64,000 nucleotides of DNA from Sipunculus nudus (GCA_026874595.1 CM049318.1:55629250-55693249); one strand, 5' to 3'. Positions 22,228 through 34,860 are shown, counted from the first letter of the stretch. Numbers and translations are program-made. The notes: a model not told the origin generated them from the letters alone.

Positions 22228-23366
22228 TCAGCTGTGATTACATATCGATTCCCAAAACCTGGCGTGTTTATTGATCACAAGTGGATGCCCTATAGTAATC
22301 ACCCCGTCTGTCTGTTTTTCTGTCTGTTCATTCGTCCATCCACACAAATTTGTTTCCAGATGATAACTCCAGATTGGATTGACACATGGATTTCAAACCT
22401 AACCTTGCATAAGGCCAATCACTAAAGCAAGAACCTGTATGATTTTGGGGTCACAAGGTCAAATGTCAAAGTCATAGTAGGACTAATTTAATAAAATTAT
22501 GGCTGCATTATAAGCCAAGCTTTTCATCCAAAACTTTCCATCCTGCACATTTTGCTGACAGGCCAGTATTGGCAGAGCATAAATGAATTTTGGGTCACAA
22601 GGTCAAAGTTCAAGGTCACAGGGGCATCTGTTCACCAATTAGTGTTTAGATGGTGACTCAAGTTTAATTTGACATAGTGGTTCAAACCCAAACTTATATA
22701 TTGCTCACCGCATCACTAAAAACCGTGTGGATTTTTGGGTACAACGGTCAAAGGTCAAGGTCGCAGGAACTATTTCTTTAAAATAATGCATATGCATTTG
22801 AATCAAACTTCATCGCAAACCTTCCATCTTCAAGACATTGCTAACCTGCCAATAGATGGGGGAAGATTCTGTTCGATTTTAGGGTCAAAGTTCAAGGTCA
22901 CAGGGCCCATCCATTCACTAATTAATTTATGGATGATAATTCTGCTTTGGATTGATAGATTGGCTTCAACCTTGATTTATTAATGACCCATTACTTAAAT
23001 AAATTCATTTTGACTTTCAGGGTCCAAAGATCAAAGTTGAAGGTCACAGGAGCCACATCTTTAAAAAGAATATGGATGCACTGTAAATCAAAGTTTTCAT
23101 CCCAAACTTTCCATCTTTCATACATGGCTTACTTGCCCAAAGTGAGGAAATCTGTAGATTTTTAGGTTACCTATTCAGTGGTCAAGGTCACTTTTTTGAA
23201 AGATTGTAACAATAATCTAAATGCTGCAAGTTCAAGGATAATAAGTTCTAAGATATTTTTGGTCACAAGGTCATTGGTGAAGCACAGGACTGTCATTCTA
23301 AATAATTTCTTAAAAAATATTCTTATAGACAAATTTAGCTGAGCGTCGAGACCAATGGGTCCCTAG
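22228..23366. mobile_element. Helentron-like element, family H5 (AGGTCA-rich core)
   Basis: The 3' end is clear: AGCTGAGC, hairpin GACC-AAT-GGGTC, CTAG at 23363-23366 and then TT. The 5' end is degenerate (AGCTGTGATTACAT near 22230) and is followed by a GTCTGTCTGTTTTTCTGTCTG run. The core has about 145-bp units, each with a strip such as GGTCACAAGGTCAAAGTTCA and AAGGTCACAGG. Short open frames in these units recur in all three segmental units only because the DNA is duplicated. Confidence 0.6.
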
Positions 23367-23741
23367 TTAATACCCAATTTTGTACACAAGCCAGTCGTTT
23401 TCATATACCATAGATCCATCATTGACGAGACGTGGTGCAAACTGTTTTTTCGTAGAATTTTTTTTTCTCCGGTTGGTTTGAAGTATTCACCTGAAAGTTT
23501 GCATGTCCATTGATCTTGGAATTATTTATCTTGTATACAAGACTGCTTGGGCCACCTACAATTAACTTTATCTTGTATCCACCTGTTTTTCGTGAAAAGT
23601 GCACATATTCGAGGATTTTATTGGCATCTCTGATGCCACAAATTTGGATTCATGTAATGTCAGGTACATTCAATGTCTTATTTTAGTCATGCCTCTATGA
23701 TTTGGCTTATACATGGAGACGCTTGTTGACTGCCCGTTTTT

Positions 23742-26143
23742 AGCTCGGCTGACTTTCAGTAATGCTGTGATATAACGATGGGTCTTTGTCCGTCGTCCTT
23801 CTGTCTGTCCGTCCGGCCGTTAGCAGGAGTTCAAGGCGTAACCGTAAGGGCTATGATCACGAACCCTATGTAGTCTTAGAGATTCTAAAAAGATCTCCTT
23901 GAAAACCTGAAATTAGGTCATTGAGACCTATATTCTCCGAGTTACGGGGTGTTTGCACCCAAAAAAGTTCTTATAGCTAAAATTATCATCCCACACCTTC
24001 ATTCTGTCACATACGGCTCACCTACCAACATTGGAAGAATCATAATTATTTTGAGGTCACAAGGTCAAAGGTCAAGGCCACAGGACCCAATTCTTTAAAA
24101 AGCTCGAAGATACATTTAATGCCAAACCTTTCATCCTAAACCTTGAATCATTCACATATGGCTCACCTACTAAGTGGAAGAAGAATCTTATAGGTTTTGA
24201 GTCGCAAGGTCAAGGTCACAGGGTCCACTTCTTTAAAAAGGCTGTGGACACATTTCAAGCTAGACCTATCATTCCAAACCTTCTAGCATTGACATCGCTT
24301 CTCTGCCAACAGGAGAAAAGACCTGTTGATTTTGAGGTCAAAGGTTAAGTTAACTCACTTACTTCTTGCGAGGAGCCATTTTAAGGCAAACTTTTCAACC
24401 TGTATCTTACATCTGTCTTATATGGCCTACCAATATGGGAAGAACCCGATTGATGTTGAGTTCAAAAGGTCAGAGGTCAATGTCACAGTACTTTATTGTC
24501 CCAAATGCTTAAGAACATCTTGCAAGCTGAACTTGGGATCCCAAACCTCGTCTTTCACATGTGCCACCTCTATGCACCACTCATTTTGATTCATACTTCA
24601 TATTTATGGGTCTTTTTACTTTAAGAAATAAATAATGGTTTTATGGTCAGCTGGTCAGGAGGTTAAAGGTTGGAGGTCAAAGTTATTCACACATTGGTTG
24701 CCAGGTGATTACTCCAGTTTTAAGTGGTCAGTAGTTTAAGTGGTTTGTAGTTACCCATCACTGTAAAAAGGATGCTATTGATATGTGGGCAAAAGGCCAA
24801 GGTCATAGGTCAGGGATTTTCCCAATTAAAACTTACTTTGTAGATCATCTATATTTTACTTGCATATACCATTGCACTCCAACTAGTACATCTTACTGTG
24901 TGGCCGTAATTGTGAGCGACACTTGTGATATATGATTCCCTTTGTATCAGCCCTTGAAAGATAAGAACATCGTCAGTGCATAACAAAAACACTGTTGCCC
25001 GAGGTAGGCTTAAGACTTAGAGTATTGTATAATTTTTTAGCTACTGATTCATAAGATGATGGGAACATTTTGCAGTTTATTTTATGGAATCATAGCAATA
25101 AACTTAGTTTCCTAGATATCTACATTTTTTTATATAAATCATCAGATAAACCAGCATGTGTTTGTTCTGATAATTTGTGGGTCTGTACCTGGATTTAGGA
25201 TGGCTTTATTTGTTTTACAAGAGTTTTAGTAATGCTTCCTGCCTTTCTTTTCTTTGAGGTTTTGCAGTTTACCTACCCTGCCGATCCGACTAAAAAAGCA
25301 AGGCGATAATTAGAAAGAAATGGTCTTAAACTATTTTCATTTGCATGTCGAAAGATATGATATAAGAGCTCTCCAACCTGATCATGCCTTTTGAATTGTT
25401 TTTGACATTCATTAATGTAACATTCTTTTGAGAAATTATCACAAGTTTGGTCTCTTATTAGGGGATATGTGATATCAAATATCAGGCTTGTTAGAAATCC
25501 AATATGTCTGCTAGGTAGCCATCTTAGAAACCTTTTGTCAGTGCAGTTTCTGTGATTTTTTGTTAATATATGGTCCCTGTTAGAGGATATTTGTTGTCGG
25601 ATTTTAGACCTGACAGAAATCTAAATGTGGCCACCAGGTAGCCATTTAAATTCCTTTTGAACATTTTATCTCAAGAACTGTTAAGGTGAATGCAGTGGGA
25701 CATATATTAATGTAATCTAGCAAAGGATTGGGTCAAAGGTTTCATTAAAACTATGACCATCTTTTATGGAAGTTGGTTTGTATTGCATTAAAATTCATAT
25801 AAAAGCATCCGTTTCTCAATATTTCTTGCATGGATTTTAAAATTTTTGGCGATATATGTTGTCCCTATATTTGGCCTTTGTGGTGTTCTTATTTAGACTG
25901 ATGGGTATCAATTAAGCTATTAGATCAGTTCCTGTTAGCACAACAAGCATACATTTTGCTTCTGACCATTAAGTCATCGTGTTATAACTAGATATATGTG
26001 ATCAATATTTCTGTTATCATAGAAAATTTTCAACATATTTGGCAAATAGGTTCTTCAGAATTTTGACTGCAGGTTGTGAATCTTAGCCCATGATGTTGCA
26101 GGTCATGCTTGGCAGCTGAGCGTCATGATCCATGGGTCACTTG
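23742..26143. mobile_element. Helentron-like element, family H6
   Basis: Starts AGCTCGGCTGACTTTCAGT (23742), then GGTCTTTGTCCGTCG and a (GTCC)n run. Ends with GGCAGCTGAGCGTCATG, a near-palindromic ATCCATGGGT and CACTTG at 26138-26143 before TTT. The left half of the core has about 135-bp units with AGGTCA strips (for example AGGTCAAAGGTCAAGG at about 24060). Related to H4 and H5 by its ends. Copies: 39513-41877 and 55562-57856. Confidence 0.65.
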
Positions 26144-26292
26144 TTTCTAAATATTCCCACATCAGGAGGGGGACAAACTAGATCCGTTCATTAGATCAAA
26201 TTTCCCTTATTATTATTATTAAAGCTTCGTGACAACAGTCATAAATGCTTAAAACAACCTTTAATCTTGTAAAGTTTAATATAAACACTCAC

Positions 26293-26418
26293 CCTTTAGA
26301 CGACACTGTACAAGATGTGGACTTGGCTAATCCTCGTTGTGACTGGTAGCCGAGAGCAGCCAGAGAATATGTCGGGACACGGCAGGGTTTTAATACTTTC
26401 TTCTGAAGCCGATTCAAT
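26293..26418 (-). other. Candidate non-coding (5' UTR) exon of the galactosyltransferase
   Basis: On the minus strand a pyrimidine-rich acceptor (…TTCTTAATTTGTAG) opens a 126-nt segment ending in a strong donor (GTGAGTG). It lies upstream of, and in the same orientation as, the galactosyltransferase, and recurs in units 2 and 3 with both splice sites kept. It has stops in frame, so it would be untranslated. Splice-site inspection only. Confidence 0.3.
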
Positions 26419-27499
26419 CTACAAATTAAGAAATATTAGTTTATTCTGTTTAAAGTTAAATCTAAAAGCATATAAGTATGGACATGGATAAATGAACTTC
26501 CTATGAATGTAAAATTTATAAGGTATATAAATGTCTCTCAATATGTATGAAACGAATCATATCAATCATGCTCTTGATATGACAGAACAAGTTCAAATTA
26601 TGAAAAAATACTTACTGATCATAAAATGACATACCAACTGAATAAGAAGTCTATGTTGCTTTATGTTTGCTTTTCTATACTTAACTGTTACTTCAACCTA
26701 ATAATAATGAAACCTTTACAGATTTAGTATAAATACTAGTTACTCTGACCAACGTGCAGCAGTAAAGAAGCAAACATCACATTTAAATCATTATTTCTGA
26801 TAACACAAACATATGGAGTCATCATTAAGCTACTCTAACACAGCCATGCATGGGTGGCTTTGTCCTGTTATTAGGGCTAAGCTCAGGTCATGTAATTGGT
26901 GACATACTGTAGCCAAGACTATCTAACAACACCGAAAAAATAAAATTATCCGAGCATGTCCGTACATTGGAACAAGCACTGTACAACATGTATTAGGTAT
27001 ATACACGAACTTTATCTGTTCCAAAAAGCTACAAAATGAAGAAATGCTAATGACTCCAGTATTTAGACTACTTAATGAACCTTTTACATAATTATCAGTT
27101 GATAAATGAAAGTAAATGTGTGATTACTTATGACATTTCGGCATATTGTCGAGCAACATGCTTCTCGCCTTACGGGTTCAGGCTGATCTGATCACCAAAG
27201 AATGCACGAACTGTTTCATTAGTCTTAGCTGAAAAGCTTGATATTTAAGCACGTATTTTTATTAAAACGAATAAATACATTTGACGCTTCAACTTAAAAA
27301 TACGTGAAAGTATTTGGTATACAGGTTGTTTTTCCGTAGCTGGTAGAGTAAATATGTGAACCTCTCATTGACATTCCTGTTTGTCTACAAAGCGGCAGAC
27401 CTATAAATGACAATTTAAAACGTGACAATCTTTTAGATGCATTTCATTGACACATGTAATGATGCACAAATTCTGTAACAGACCCAGTGATTAACCAAC

Positions 27500-27576
27500 C
27501 TGTCCGATGCTCACAGTGATCCTCAGGACACCGATTAGAGGCACCAGTGTCTTTCGTTGAATGTATCGCGGCTGAC
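27500..27576 (-). other. Second candidate non-coding exon, further upstream
   Basis: A minus-strand acceptor (…GTTCATTTTGCAG) and donor (ACAG then GTTGGT) bound 77 nt, which recur near 43256 and 59240. It may belong to the same transcript as the candidate exon at 26293-26418. The donor is weaker. Confidence 0.22.
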
Positions 27577-28296
27577 CTGCAAAATGAACTTATCAAAGAC
27601 AAGAACGGGGGCTTTTAATGAGTGCGTGTGAAGATGATTTTTCAATACCGTTCAGATTGGTACTAAAATCTATTCCAATATATTTTCAATTTAATTCAAA
27701 TTTACACCTGGCTTGCATAGCGGGGATTGTACTTTAAAACATAAAATAAATATAATGTTACAGAGTTCAAACCTTTCTGCATACATACAGTGTGATCCTT
27801 TCGTGCATCTGCTGTAATGATCATCAGCATGTTGTTTTCTGTAAAACGTCGGGATTTATGCGTGTCAATCGGGTGAGGAGGACGTTAGGGTTCCTTGCCA
27901 TACATGCAGGATGATGTTCGTGCAAATAGGTCGCTTTCATATGTGCGGGTCCCTCATGCGGATAATCAGTTATTTAATCCTTCAGTCACATTTTCTGATA
28001 ATTTGCAATTTAAGTTTATTAATTTTAGCTCAGCTGACTAGAAGTCATCTGAGCTGTAGTAATGGTCCATTGTCTGTCTTCCGTCTGTCCTGCTGTCCGT
28101 CGGTCCGTTAGAGTGGCACGTTTTGTAACCGTTAGACCTAAGAATCCAAAATTATGCATTCTTTTAGAGGTCCCAAACACTTCCTACCAAACCGAAAACC
28201 GGGTTACTGCGACTTCGTTCCTTTGAGAAATTAAGGAAAACCCTCAAATGTTCATTAAAATCTATTATCACACCACAGGACTGCCTTATATTCAAT

Positions 28297-30151
28297 GACT
28301 CAAGTCAGCTGAGCTATAGTCGTGGTCCGTCGTCCGTCCGTCTGTCCGTCCGTCCGTCCGTCCGTAGATGTGGCACGTTTTGAAACCGTAAGACCTAGGA
28401 ATCCAAAATTCAGCATAATGTTAGATGTCCCCAAGATCTCCTACCAAGCCGAAAACTGGGTCTGTGCGATTTCATTCCTTTGAGAAATTAAGGAAAAACC
28501 TCAATTTTTTATTAAAATCATATTTTCACACTTCAGGACTGCCTAATATCAAAACCACTCATCTGTTTTTCCTCATATTTACTATAAATATTCCTCTATA
28601 TAGTTCCTATGTACATGCCAGAAATTAAGTCTGTAAAGTATAAATTCTTTAAGTTATGGGCCCAAACATAATGGACTTTGTAAAAAATCAGGAAAAATTA
28701 ATAACTCACTTAACATGAAAAATTTTGAAACTAGAGTCTATTTTATCAAGTATATAACTATGTTTTATTAAGATACAATTGTTTTCTCAAAAAATTAGAT
28801 CTGAATTTTGTAAATTTTTAAAGTTATTAGCATAAAAAATCAGTACCTTAAATTTTGCCCAACTTTGACCATGGCACGTTTTTTCCCTGTAAGCACCATT
28901 GATTTAATTTTCACAGCATGTAATCATAAATATTTAGTTTGTCTAAATCTGAAATTTGAAAATAAAAGCTTGAAAATTAAGCTAGTTATTGATTTTTTTC
29001 TGTAGTCACGTGCTTTGATTACAGATGCAGGGTCCCACTCCAGGTCATTGGGAGTCAGCTATGCCAGGGTTTCTGATTTGTTACAGTCACTGGGGGAGAT
29101 CCCCTGCTGTGACAGGTGTACAGTTATTCTCATATCACCACCCCAATCACACAACACCCCCCCCCCCCCGCAAACCCAACCCACCAAGTGTTATGCAGTA
29201 ATTGTTATTGTTTTCACTGTATCTCCTTAATTGTAATGCTGTTTCCACTCCAATATGCACAAACATTCCTTGAAAAAATAATTCAAGGTGTAATCAAGAA
29301 GATGCAATGTTGTGTAATGTAGCATTTTTGAAGAAATCAATTTTCTTTTAAATGATTTTAACAAATATAATTGAACCCATCAGTATGCTTAAATTATTAT
29401 AAAATATGAAGCACATTATGGATAAATAAAGACACAATTAAAAATTGTGAAATCTAAATCAAGTATTATTTTTAGATATTTATTGTTTTGCAGATTTAAA
29501 AGATAAATAAACATTTGTATGCATGATGTGGTGTTATCTGACAAGATTGAGATTTATGATGATGCAGTTGAGAATTATGAATCAACTTTTATATTCAGAT
29601 ATATATGTTAAATTGGAAATGTATAGAAATATAAACTTAAATTAGAAAATAATTGATGTGATAAAAAAAATGAGGATTTAATACAAACATTTGTTCATTA
29701 TTTTCCTGCCTCAGCAGAATTTGAGATCAGGCTTTGTTTGCCCCGTTTTATGTTGTTTATTAGCTCTATTTCAACTGTATACATATCATTAAAAAAATAC
29801 ATATATATTTAATAATATATATTATACAAAAAAATAGATCCAATTGAACAAATGTGTAAACTACTGAAATGTCTACAGTAAATCGAAAAACCAACTAATG
29901 ATCATGGTAATAGTACAGATCATTTGTTCACAAACTGCTCACATGCTTTAGTTTTAACATTAGGAAACACATGGTCAGGTCACAAAATATTTTTTGCAAC
30001 AATTTCTTGCTCATCAATACAAACCAATCATATTAACCAACCATGGCCTTTATTACCTCTTCCTCTTACACTTTATCTCCATTTGATATTATTTTCGATT
30101 TTTACCTTCCAGGTTAACGTCAGCTGAGCACAGTGACCCATAGGTCCCTTG
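28297..30151. mobile_element. Second H4 copy nested in the first, unit 1 only
   Basis: Starts near 28297 with the inner part of the 5' hairpin (GACT-CA-AGTCAGCTGAGCT), so the outermost left bases are missing. (GTCC)n follows. Ends GTCAGCTGAGCACAGTGACCCATAGGTCC and CTTG (30148-30151). Units 2 and 3 show the same flank uninterrupted (…CAAATGATTTTTCTTAATATTATCC at about 44046 and 60023), i.e. an empty site at a T run. A C10-12 run lies at about 29155-29169. Confidence 0.65.
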
Positions 30152-30591
30152 TTTCTTAATATTATCCTACATACCTCCTACATATTTCCTTTATTATTGC
30201 CAGACAGTAAGACCGTATTGTCTAATTTCTTGAAGTTATGGGCCAAAACATGATGGATTTTGTAAAAAAATCAGGAAAGATATTTACTTACTTAACATGA
30301 TATTTATTGAAGCTATAAACGTATATACAGACTTTGCTTTCCGGTATATAACTTTGTGTAACCAGGATTCAATTGTAAACCCAAAATTAGATATGGATTT
30401 TGTAATTTTCAAGTTATTAGCATAAAAATGAGATCAGTACCTTTAATTTTTCCCAATTGTGACCAGGGCACGTTTTTTTCCTGTAAGTACTATTGATTTA
30501 ATTTCCACAGTATGTAAACGTAAGTATTTAATCTATTTAAATCTGCAATTTGATAATAAAAGCTAAAAAAATAGGATAGTTTTTATTTTTT

Positions 30592-32739
30592 ATGCCCCCG
30601 CCACTAAGTGGCCGGGGCATATAGTTTTACCCATGTCCGTCCTTCCGTCATTCCGAAATAAAACAGTTGTACGGACTTTTTTCGCAATGCCTGCAGATAT
30701 TGGCTTGATTTTTGGTGTGTGGACAGATAATGACCAGTTACAGATCGAGTTCGTGTTTCGTCCCGGTTACCCTACTTTTGACTGTTTTACGGCTCCTAAA
30801 CTTAGAAAATTTCATGGAAAAAAAAAATTTCTATGACAAATACACATGAACGGACTTTTTCGCAATGCCTGCAGATTTTGGCCTGATTTTTGGTGTGTGG
30901 GCAGATAATAACCAGTTACAGATCGAGTTTGCGCCTCGTTCCGGTTGACCTACTTTTGACCGTTTTACGGCTCCTAAACTTAAAAAATATCATGAAAAAT
31001 AGAAATTTTCATGACAAATACACATGTACGGACTTTTTTTCGCAATGCTTGCAGATATTGGCCTGATTTTGTGTGTGTAGGAAGATAACGACCAGATATA
31101 GTTCGAGTTCGCGTTTCGTCACCATTGATCTACTTTTGACCATTTAACGGCTCCTTAACTTTGAAAATTTCATGAAAAATAGAAATTTTCATTACAAATA
31201 CACATGTACGGACTTTTTTTCGCAATGCCTGCAGATATTGGCCTGTTTTTTGGTGTGTTGGCAGATAAAGACCAGATACAGATCGAGTTCGCGTTTCGTC
31301 ACCATTGACCTACTTTTCATTGTTTTACGGCTCCTAAACATAGAAAATTTCATGAAAAATATAAATTTCCATGACAAATGAAAATGTACAGCCGTTTTAA
31401 ACCCTCAGCTCATAAGCTGATGGGCAATTGTCGTCATCCAAGCTGTCCGTCTGTCTTGCCGTCAGTCTGTCCATCCGTCTGTCTGTCCGTCTGACATCCA
31501 TCCGTCCGCGTCTATTAACTTTTACCTTGTGAACAGGATTTCTCTATAAGGTTTCACTGTTGGAATTTTATTTCATCAGTGAAGATGTATATTGATAAAA
31601 TCTCAGTCAAGTTCGAAGATGGGTGATCTTGACCCATTTTTCTACATTTTAGAGCTGATTATAGAAAAACACTCAGAAGCTTATATCTCAGGAACCATTG
31701 TGTGGATTTTCACAAAACTTACTATGATCATTGGGACTGATGGTCTGTACGTGCTGCACAATTTTGGTGGCGCCACCTGCAATTTCTAATTTTTTCATCA
31801 ATTTTTATCGGATTTTTCAATTTTGGCTTTGTGAGCGGGATATCTCTAAAAGGATTCACCATTGGAATTTTATTTCATCAGTGAAGATGTATATCAACAA
31901 AATTTTGGTCAAGTGCAAAGATGGGTGACCTTGACCTATTTTTCTTTGTTTTAGAGCTGATTTTTGTGTGTGGATTTTCACAAAACTTACTATGATCATT
32001 TGGAATCATGGTCTGTGCGTGCTGCACAATTTAGGTGGCACCACCTACAATTTCTGATTATTTAATGAATTTTTATAAGAATTTTCAATTTTGGCCTGTT
32101 GTGCAGGATATCTCCAAAAGTATTCAACACAGGAACTACAGTGCCAATGCATGACATTTACAAAATTTTGGTCAAGTTCAAAGGTGGGTGATCTTGACCT
32201 ACTTTTCAAGGTCACAGAACTTGGTATAGAAAAAAACTTAGGAGCTTATTTCTCAGGAAGCATTTGGTGGATTGTTATGAAACATGATACATACCTCTCC
32301 AATTAAATTTATAACTGATTATCAGCTTTTGCTAATATTCTAGTTTTGCAATGCAATGCTTACAGATACCAGCCTAATGTTTGGTCTGTTGGCACATAAT
32401 GACCACTTACAGATCTGATAATTTAGTTCGCGTTTCGTCCCAGTTGACTTATTTTTGACCATATGACAGATCCAGAACATAGAAATTTCATGAAAGACAG
32501 AAATTTTTTTTATGAAAATGCACGTATCGACTTTTTTTTCACAATGCCTGAGAGATACTGGCCTGATTTTTTGTGTGTTGCTTGATAATGACCCGTTACA
32601 GATCTAGTTTGCATTTTGCCCTTGTTGACCTACTTTTGACCATATGACACCTCCTGAACTTAAAATTTTTTTACAAAATTTAACAAATGTTTCTAATTTG
32701 CCCCAGGCGAGGGCATTCGTGTCGTTCCGACACATCTAG
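30592..32739. mobile_element. Helentron-like element, family H3 (unit 1)
   Basis: Starts ATGCCCCCGCCAC with hairpin partner GTGGCCGGGGCAT, followed by ATAGTTTTACCC. The core is about 178-bp tandem repeats (TGTACGGACTTTTTTCGC, GCCTGCAGATATTGGCC, TTGACCTACTTTTGACC) starting about 30669, 30849, 31026 and 31206. The inverse arm GGCGAGGGCATT is near 32706, then hairpin GTGTCG-TTC-CGACAC, AT and CTAG (32736-32739). Unit 2 has the site empty at 46072-46086 (a T run). An H2 element is nested at 31399-32343. Confidence 0.75.
31399..32343. mobile_element. H2 element nested in H3 (unit 1)
   Basis: Begins AAACCCTCAGCTCATAAGCTG and a (GTCC/GTCT)n run; the core has GTGAGCGGGATATCTC and GGTGGCGCCACCTGC; ends GCTAATATTCTAG. 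It interrupts an H3 core repeat between GTACAGCCGTTTT and TTGCAATGC. The ends are more worn than in the copy at 5676-6703. The same nested arrangement is in unit 3, so the nesting predates that duplication or exchange. Confidence 0.7.
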
Positions 32740-33339
32740 TTTAAAGGCTCATATTGTAATAACTTGCTTTGTCCAGATTCAGGCAGGCCACTGGAGGTCA
32801 TCTTTGCCAGGGTACCTGTTATGTAATGGGTCACTGAGGAGATCCCCTGCTGTAACGGGTGTACAGATGTTCTCATATCAACCCCCCCCCACCCCCATTG
32901 GAAATGAAAAGGAAATAAAACTTTGTTTGTCCTGTATGTATATGCAGAGGTGTTGTTATTGCCACCATTCCCCCTCCCCTGCCATTGAGTCTATATTGAA
33001 AATGTGTAAAATTTATTAAATTAAAAACAAAATAGCATTAGAAAAACATCATGATCTAATTTAAACATATTCGTGTCTCAGGAGAATGGGACATAAAGTG
33101 ATCAGCTCTGTCATTCTAGGCCCAAAGATAAGGAGAAATTCAGAGGAGACCTGGATGAAAAACTAAGGTCTGAAAATAGATAAGGTCTATAAATACTTAA
33201 CTGGGTATGAGGTAAGATCAAGGTGATTTGAAAAGACTACTTGCTTAGTGGATGTGATAATTTTGGCTATAGAGCGGGTACATTGTTTATTAAGGTGTGT
33301 AGCTGTCTCTAGTTTAGGCCCGTCCTTCTAATAGCAAAC

Positions 33340-34860
33340 AGCCTTTCGAGCATTAATCCTGATCTACTTTCGTTGACTGATATGCTCTATGTGTGGGCGC
33401 CATACTAGCCTTTTTTCTGTAAAAAAATAACACCCAAGAATCTGGCGGCGGCGGAATCTTTTAAATTCTCTCCTATCAATTATAAGGGTTCAAAATATTT
33501 TGGTTTGTACGCATTACTAAACAAAACCGCCATACTAGCCTTTTTTCTGTAAAAAAATAACACCCAAGAATCTGGCGGCGGCGGAATCTTTTAAATTCTC
33601 TCCTATCAATTATAAGGGTTCAAAATATTTTGGTTTGTACGCATTACTAAACAAAACCGTTTGTGTTTCTGTTGGATTTTATTTGATTCTCAAGGTGTGG
33701 CACCAGTTGCTAATGCGGTCGAGCTTGGCTTGGACTGCGTTGCGTCTGTTGGTAGCGCCTGACTAGTCGCCTTAAGCTACCACCTTTTTCATTTCTTTGG
33801 TGAAGTTCCACCAGTTTCTTCCACCAACTTCTCTCTCTGAAGCGACGGCATTGACGACCAGAATGATACTTCGTGTTATGTCTGTTGCGATTCAATCTAA
33901 CTGTAAATATGTGATTACGTCCAATTTAGAATTTGACATAATTTATAGCCTCACCTGGTGTCAGTTTAGTTTCAGATATTTAAGCTATATCGATTTTATT
34001 TTTATCATGATATTTTAATAATTCAAGTTTACCCGCGTTTAAGCCGTTGGTGTTTACTGTGCAATATTAATACTAATGAACATATTTACACTATTTTTCA
34101 GGGTGTTTTGATAGTTCCTGTTCAGACTAAGGTTGGCCAGTGGTCATCACTGGCCAATGCTTCCAACCTGTCAATGTCCGATCGAATGGCTGTGTGGTCG
34201 ACCTTCTTGCGGAAATACCTCCAGACCAATCCAGCAGCTGTCTCGCAGATCTGATCAAGTTGAACACCGGGGTTGAAGTTGTACACAAGATCGGTGAAGA
34301 GCAACAAGGTGTTCAAGTCAAAATGTGCTTTTTGTCGGAGTAGCCGAGAGTTTCGGCAGTGTCCGAGTGTTCGTCTGTCGGACTGGTGCAAGCTGTACAT
34401 GTACCTGCTTTGCCATATTGACTGTGCTGGTGCTGGTTTGTGCTCTCTTGTGTAAACTTTTGATTTACCTCTTGAATTGCAGGGCAACTGCGATAGGATG
34501 CGATAGGTGCATTTGAACAATTTGCGCATCTCGCGTGGGCTTTGTTCATGGAACAGGCACATATTCCTCCCACAGGTTCTTTGTGGAGAATTGGTCCCGG
34601 TACCTCGGCGAAGACGGGGCAATATAGTCCTTAGGACTTTCATGTTGCGCTTCAATGTCTATAAATAATTTATTTTCAACAGAAAACAATACTAGTGATG
34701 TTCCGCAGATGGCATCCGCATATGGGCCCCGCGAAAAAACAAACTGCACGCGGGACCTGCGCGAGGACCGGGCGTATAGGCGTATGGGAAAATGATAAAA
34801 CAATCGTTGAACTTTTTTCCGCACAAGAGGCTCGCGTATATTGAATGGCACTCTTGATCA
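33340..34860 (-). mobile_element. Jockey/I-type LINE remnant, unit 1 (core deleted)
   Basis: On the minus strand, 34313-34660 encodes an ORF1-type zinc-knuckle end (CANCSNAPIASYRSCPA preceded by CACSMNKAHARC). After it comes a shifted frame with ICETAAGLVWRYFRKK. Further along, 33710-33895 carries WWKKLVELHQRNEKGG, the segment after the endonuclease of such LINEs, joined directly to the end of the reverse transcriptase (ISNWCHTL...VLFSK, about 33600-33715). About 850 bp present in unit 2, including YADD, are missing here. No complete endonuclease. Several frameshifts. Confidence 0.6.
33401..33660. repeat. Exact 130-bp tandem duplication
   Basis: 33401-33530 and 33531-33660 are the same sequence apart from the last base by eye, beginning CATACTAGCC. 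The segment falls in the 3' part of the LINE reverse-transcriptase remnant; units 2 and 3 have it once. Confidence 0.9.

Larger units (their letters stand above)
22089..26149. mobile_element. H1-like Helentron element split by two nested elements
   Basis: The start GTATCCATCAAAA...TTGCGTATACT (22089-22119) matches the 5' hairpin of the H1 copy at 44135 (GTATCCGCCAAAA...TTGCGGATACT), followed by a GTTCCC word and a GGGTGGCGCCACCTG palindrome (22147). The 3' part at about 23690-23740 (ATTTGGC..ATAC, then GCTTGTTGACTGCCCG) matches the H1 3' end. The last bases (TTTCTAA, 26144-26150) lie beyond the inserted H6 element. H5 (about 22228-23366) and H6 (23742-26143) sit inside it. The nesting is inferred by comparison with the other H1 copies. 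Confidence 0.55.
26150..28026. other. Conserved element-free block of unit 1
   Basis: Shared with 41885-43781 and 57864-59753 without large indels. It includes an ATT triplet run (26208-26222) and two exon-like minus-strand segments listed separately. No protein-coding frame of weight was seen. Confidence 0.5.
28027..33010. mobile_element. H4 Helentron-like element of unit 1, with insertions, right end missing
   Basis: The 5' hairpin AGCTCAGCTGACT-AGA-AGTCATCTGAGCT is at 28027-28055, followed by (TCCG)n. The body is interrupted by a second H4 copy (28297-30151) and by an H3 element (30592-32739). H4-type sequence, including the 'CAGGCCACTGGAGGTCA' and 'GAGATCCCCTGCTGT' words, continues to about 33010, where similarity ends without a hairpin/CTTG terminus. 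The right end is therefore taken as lost. Confidence 0.55.
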
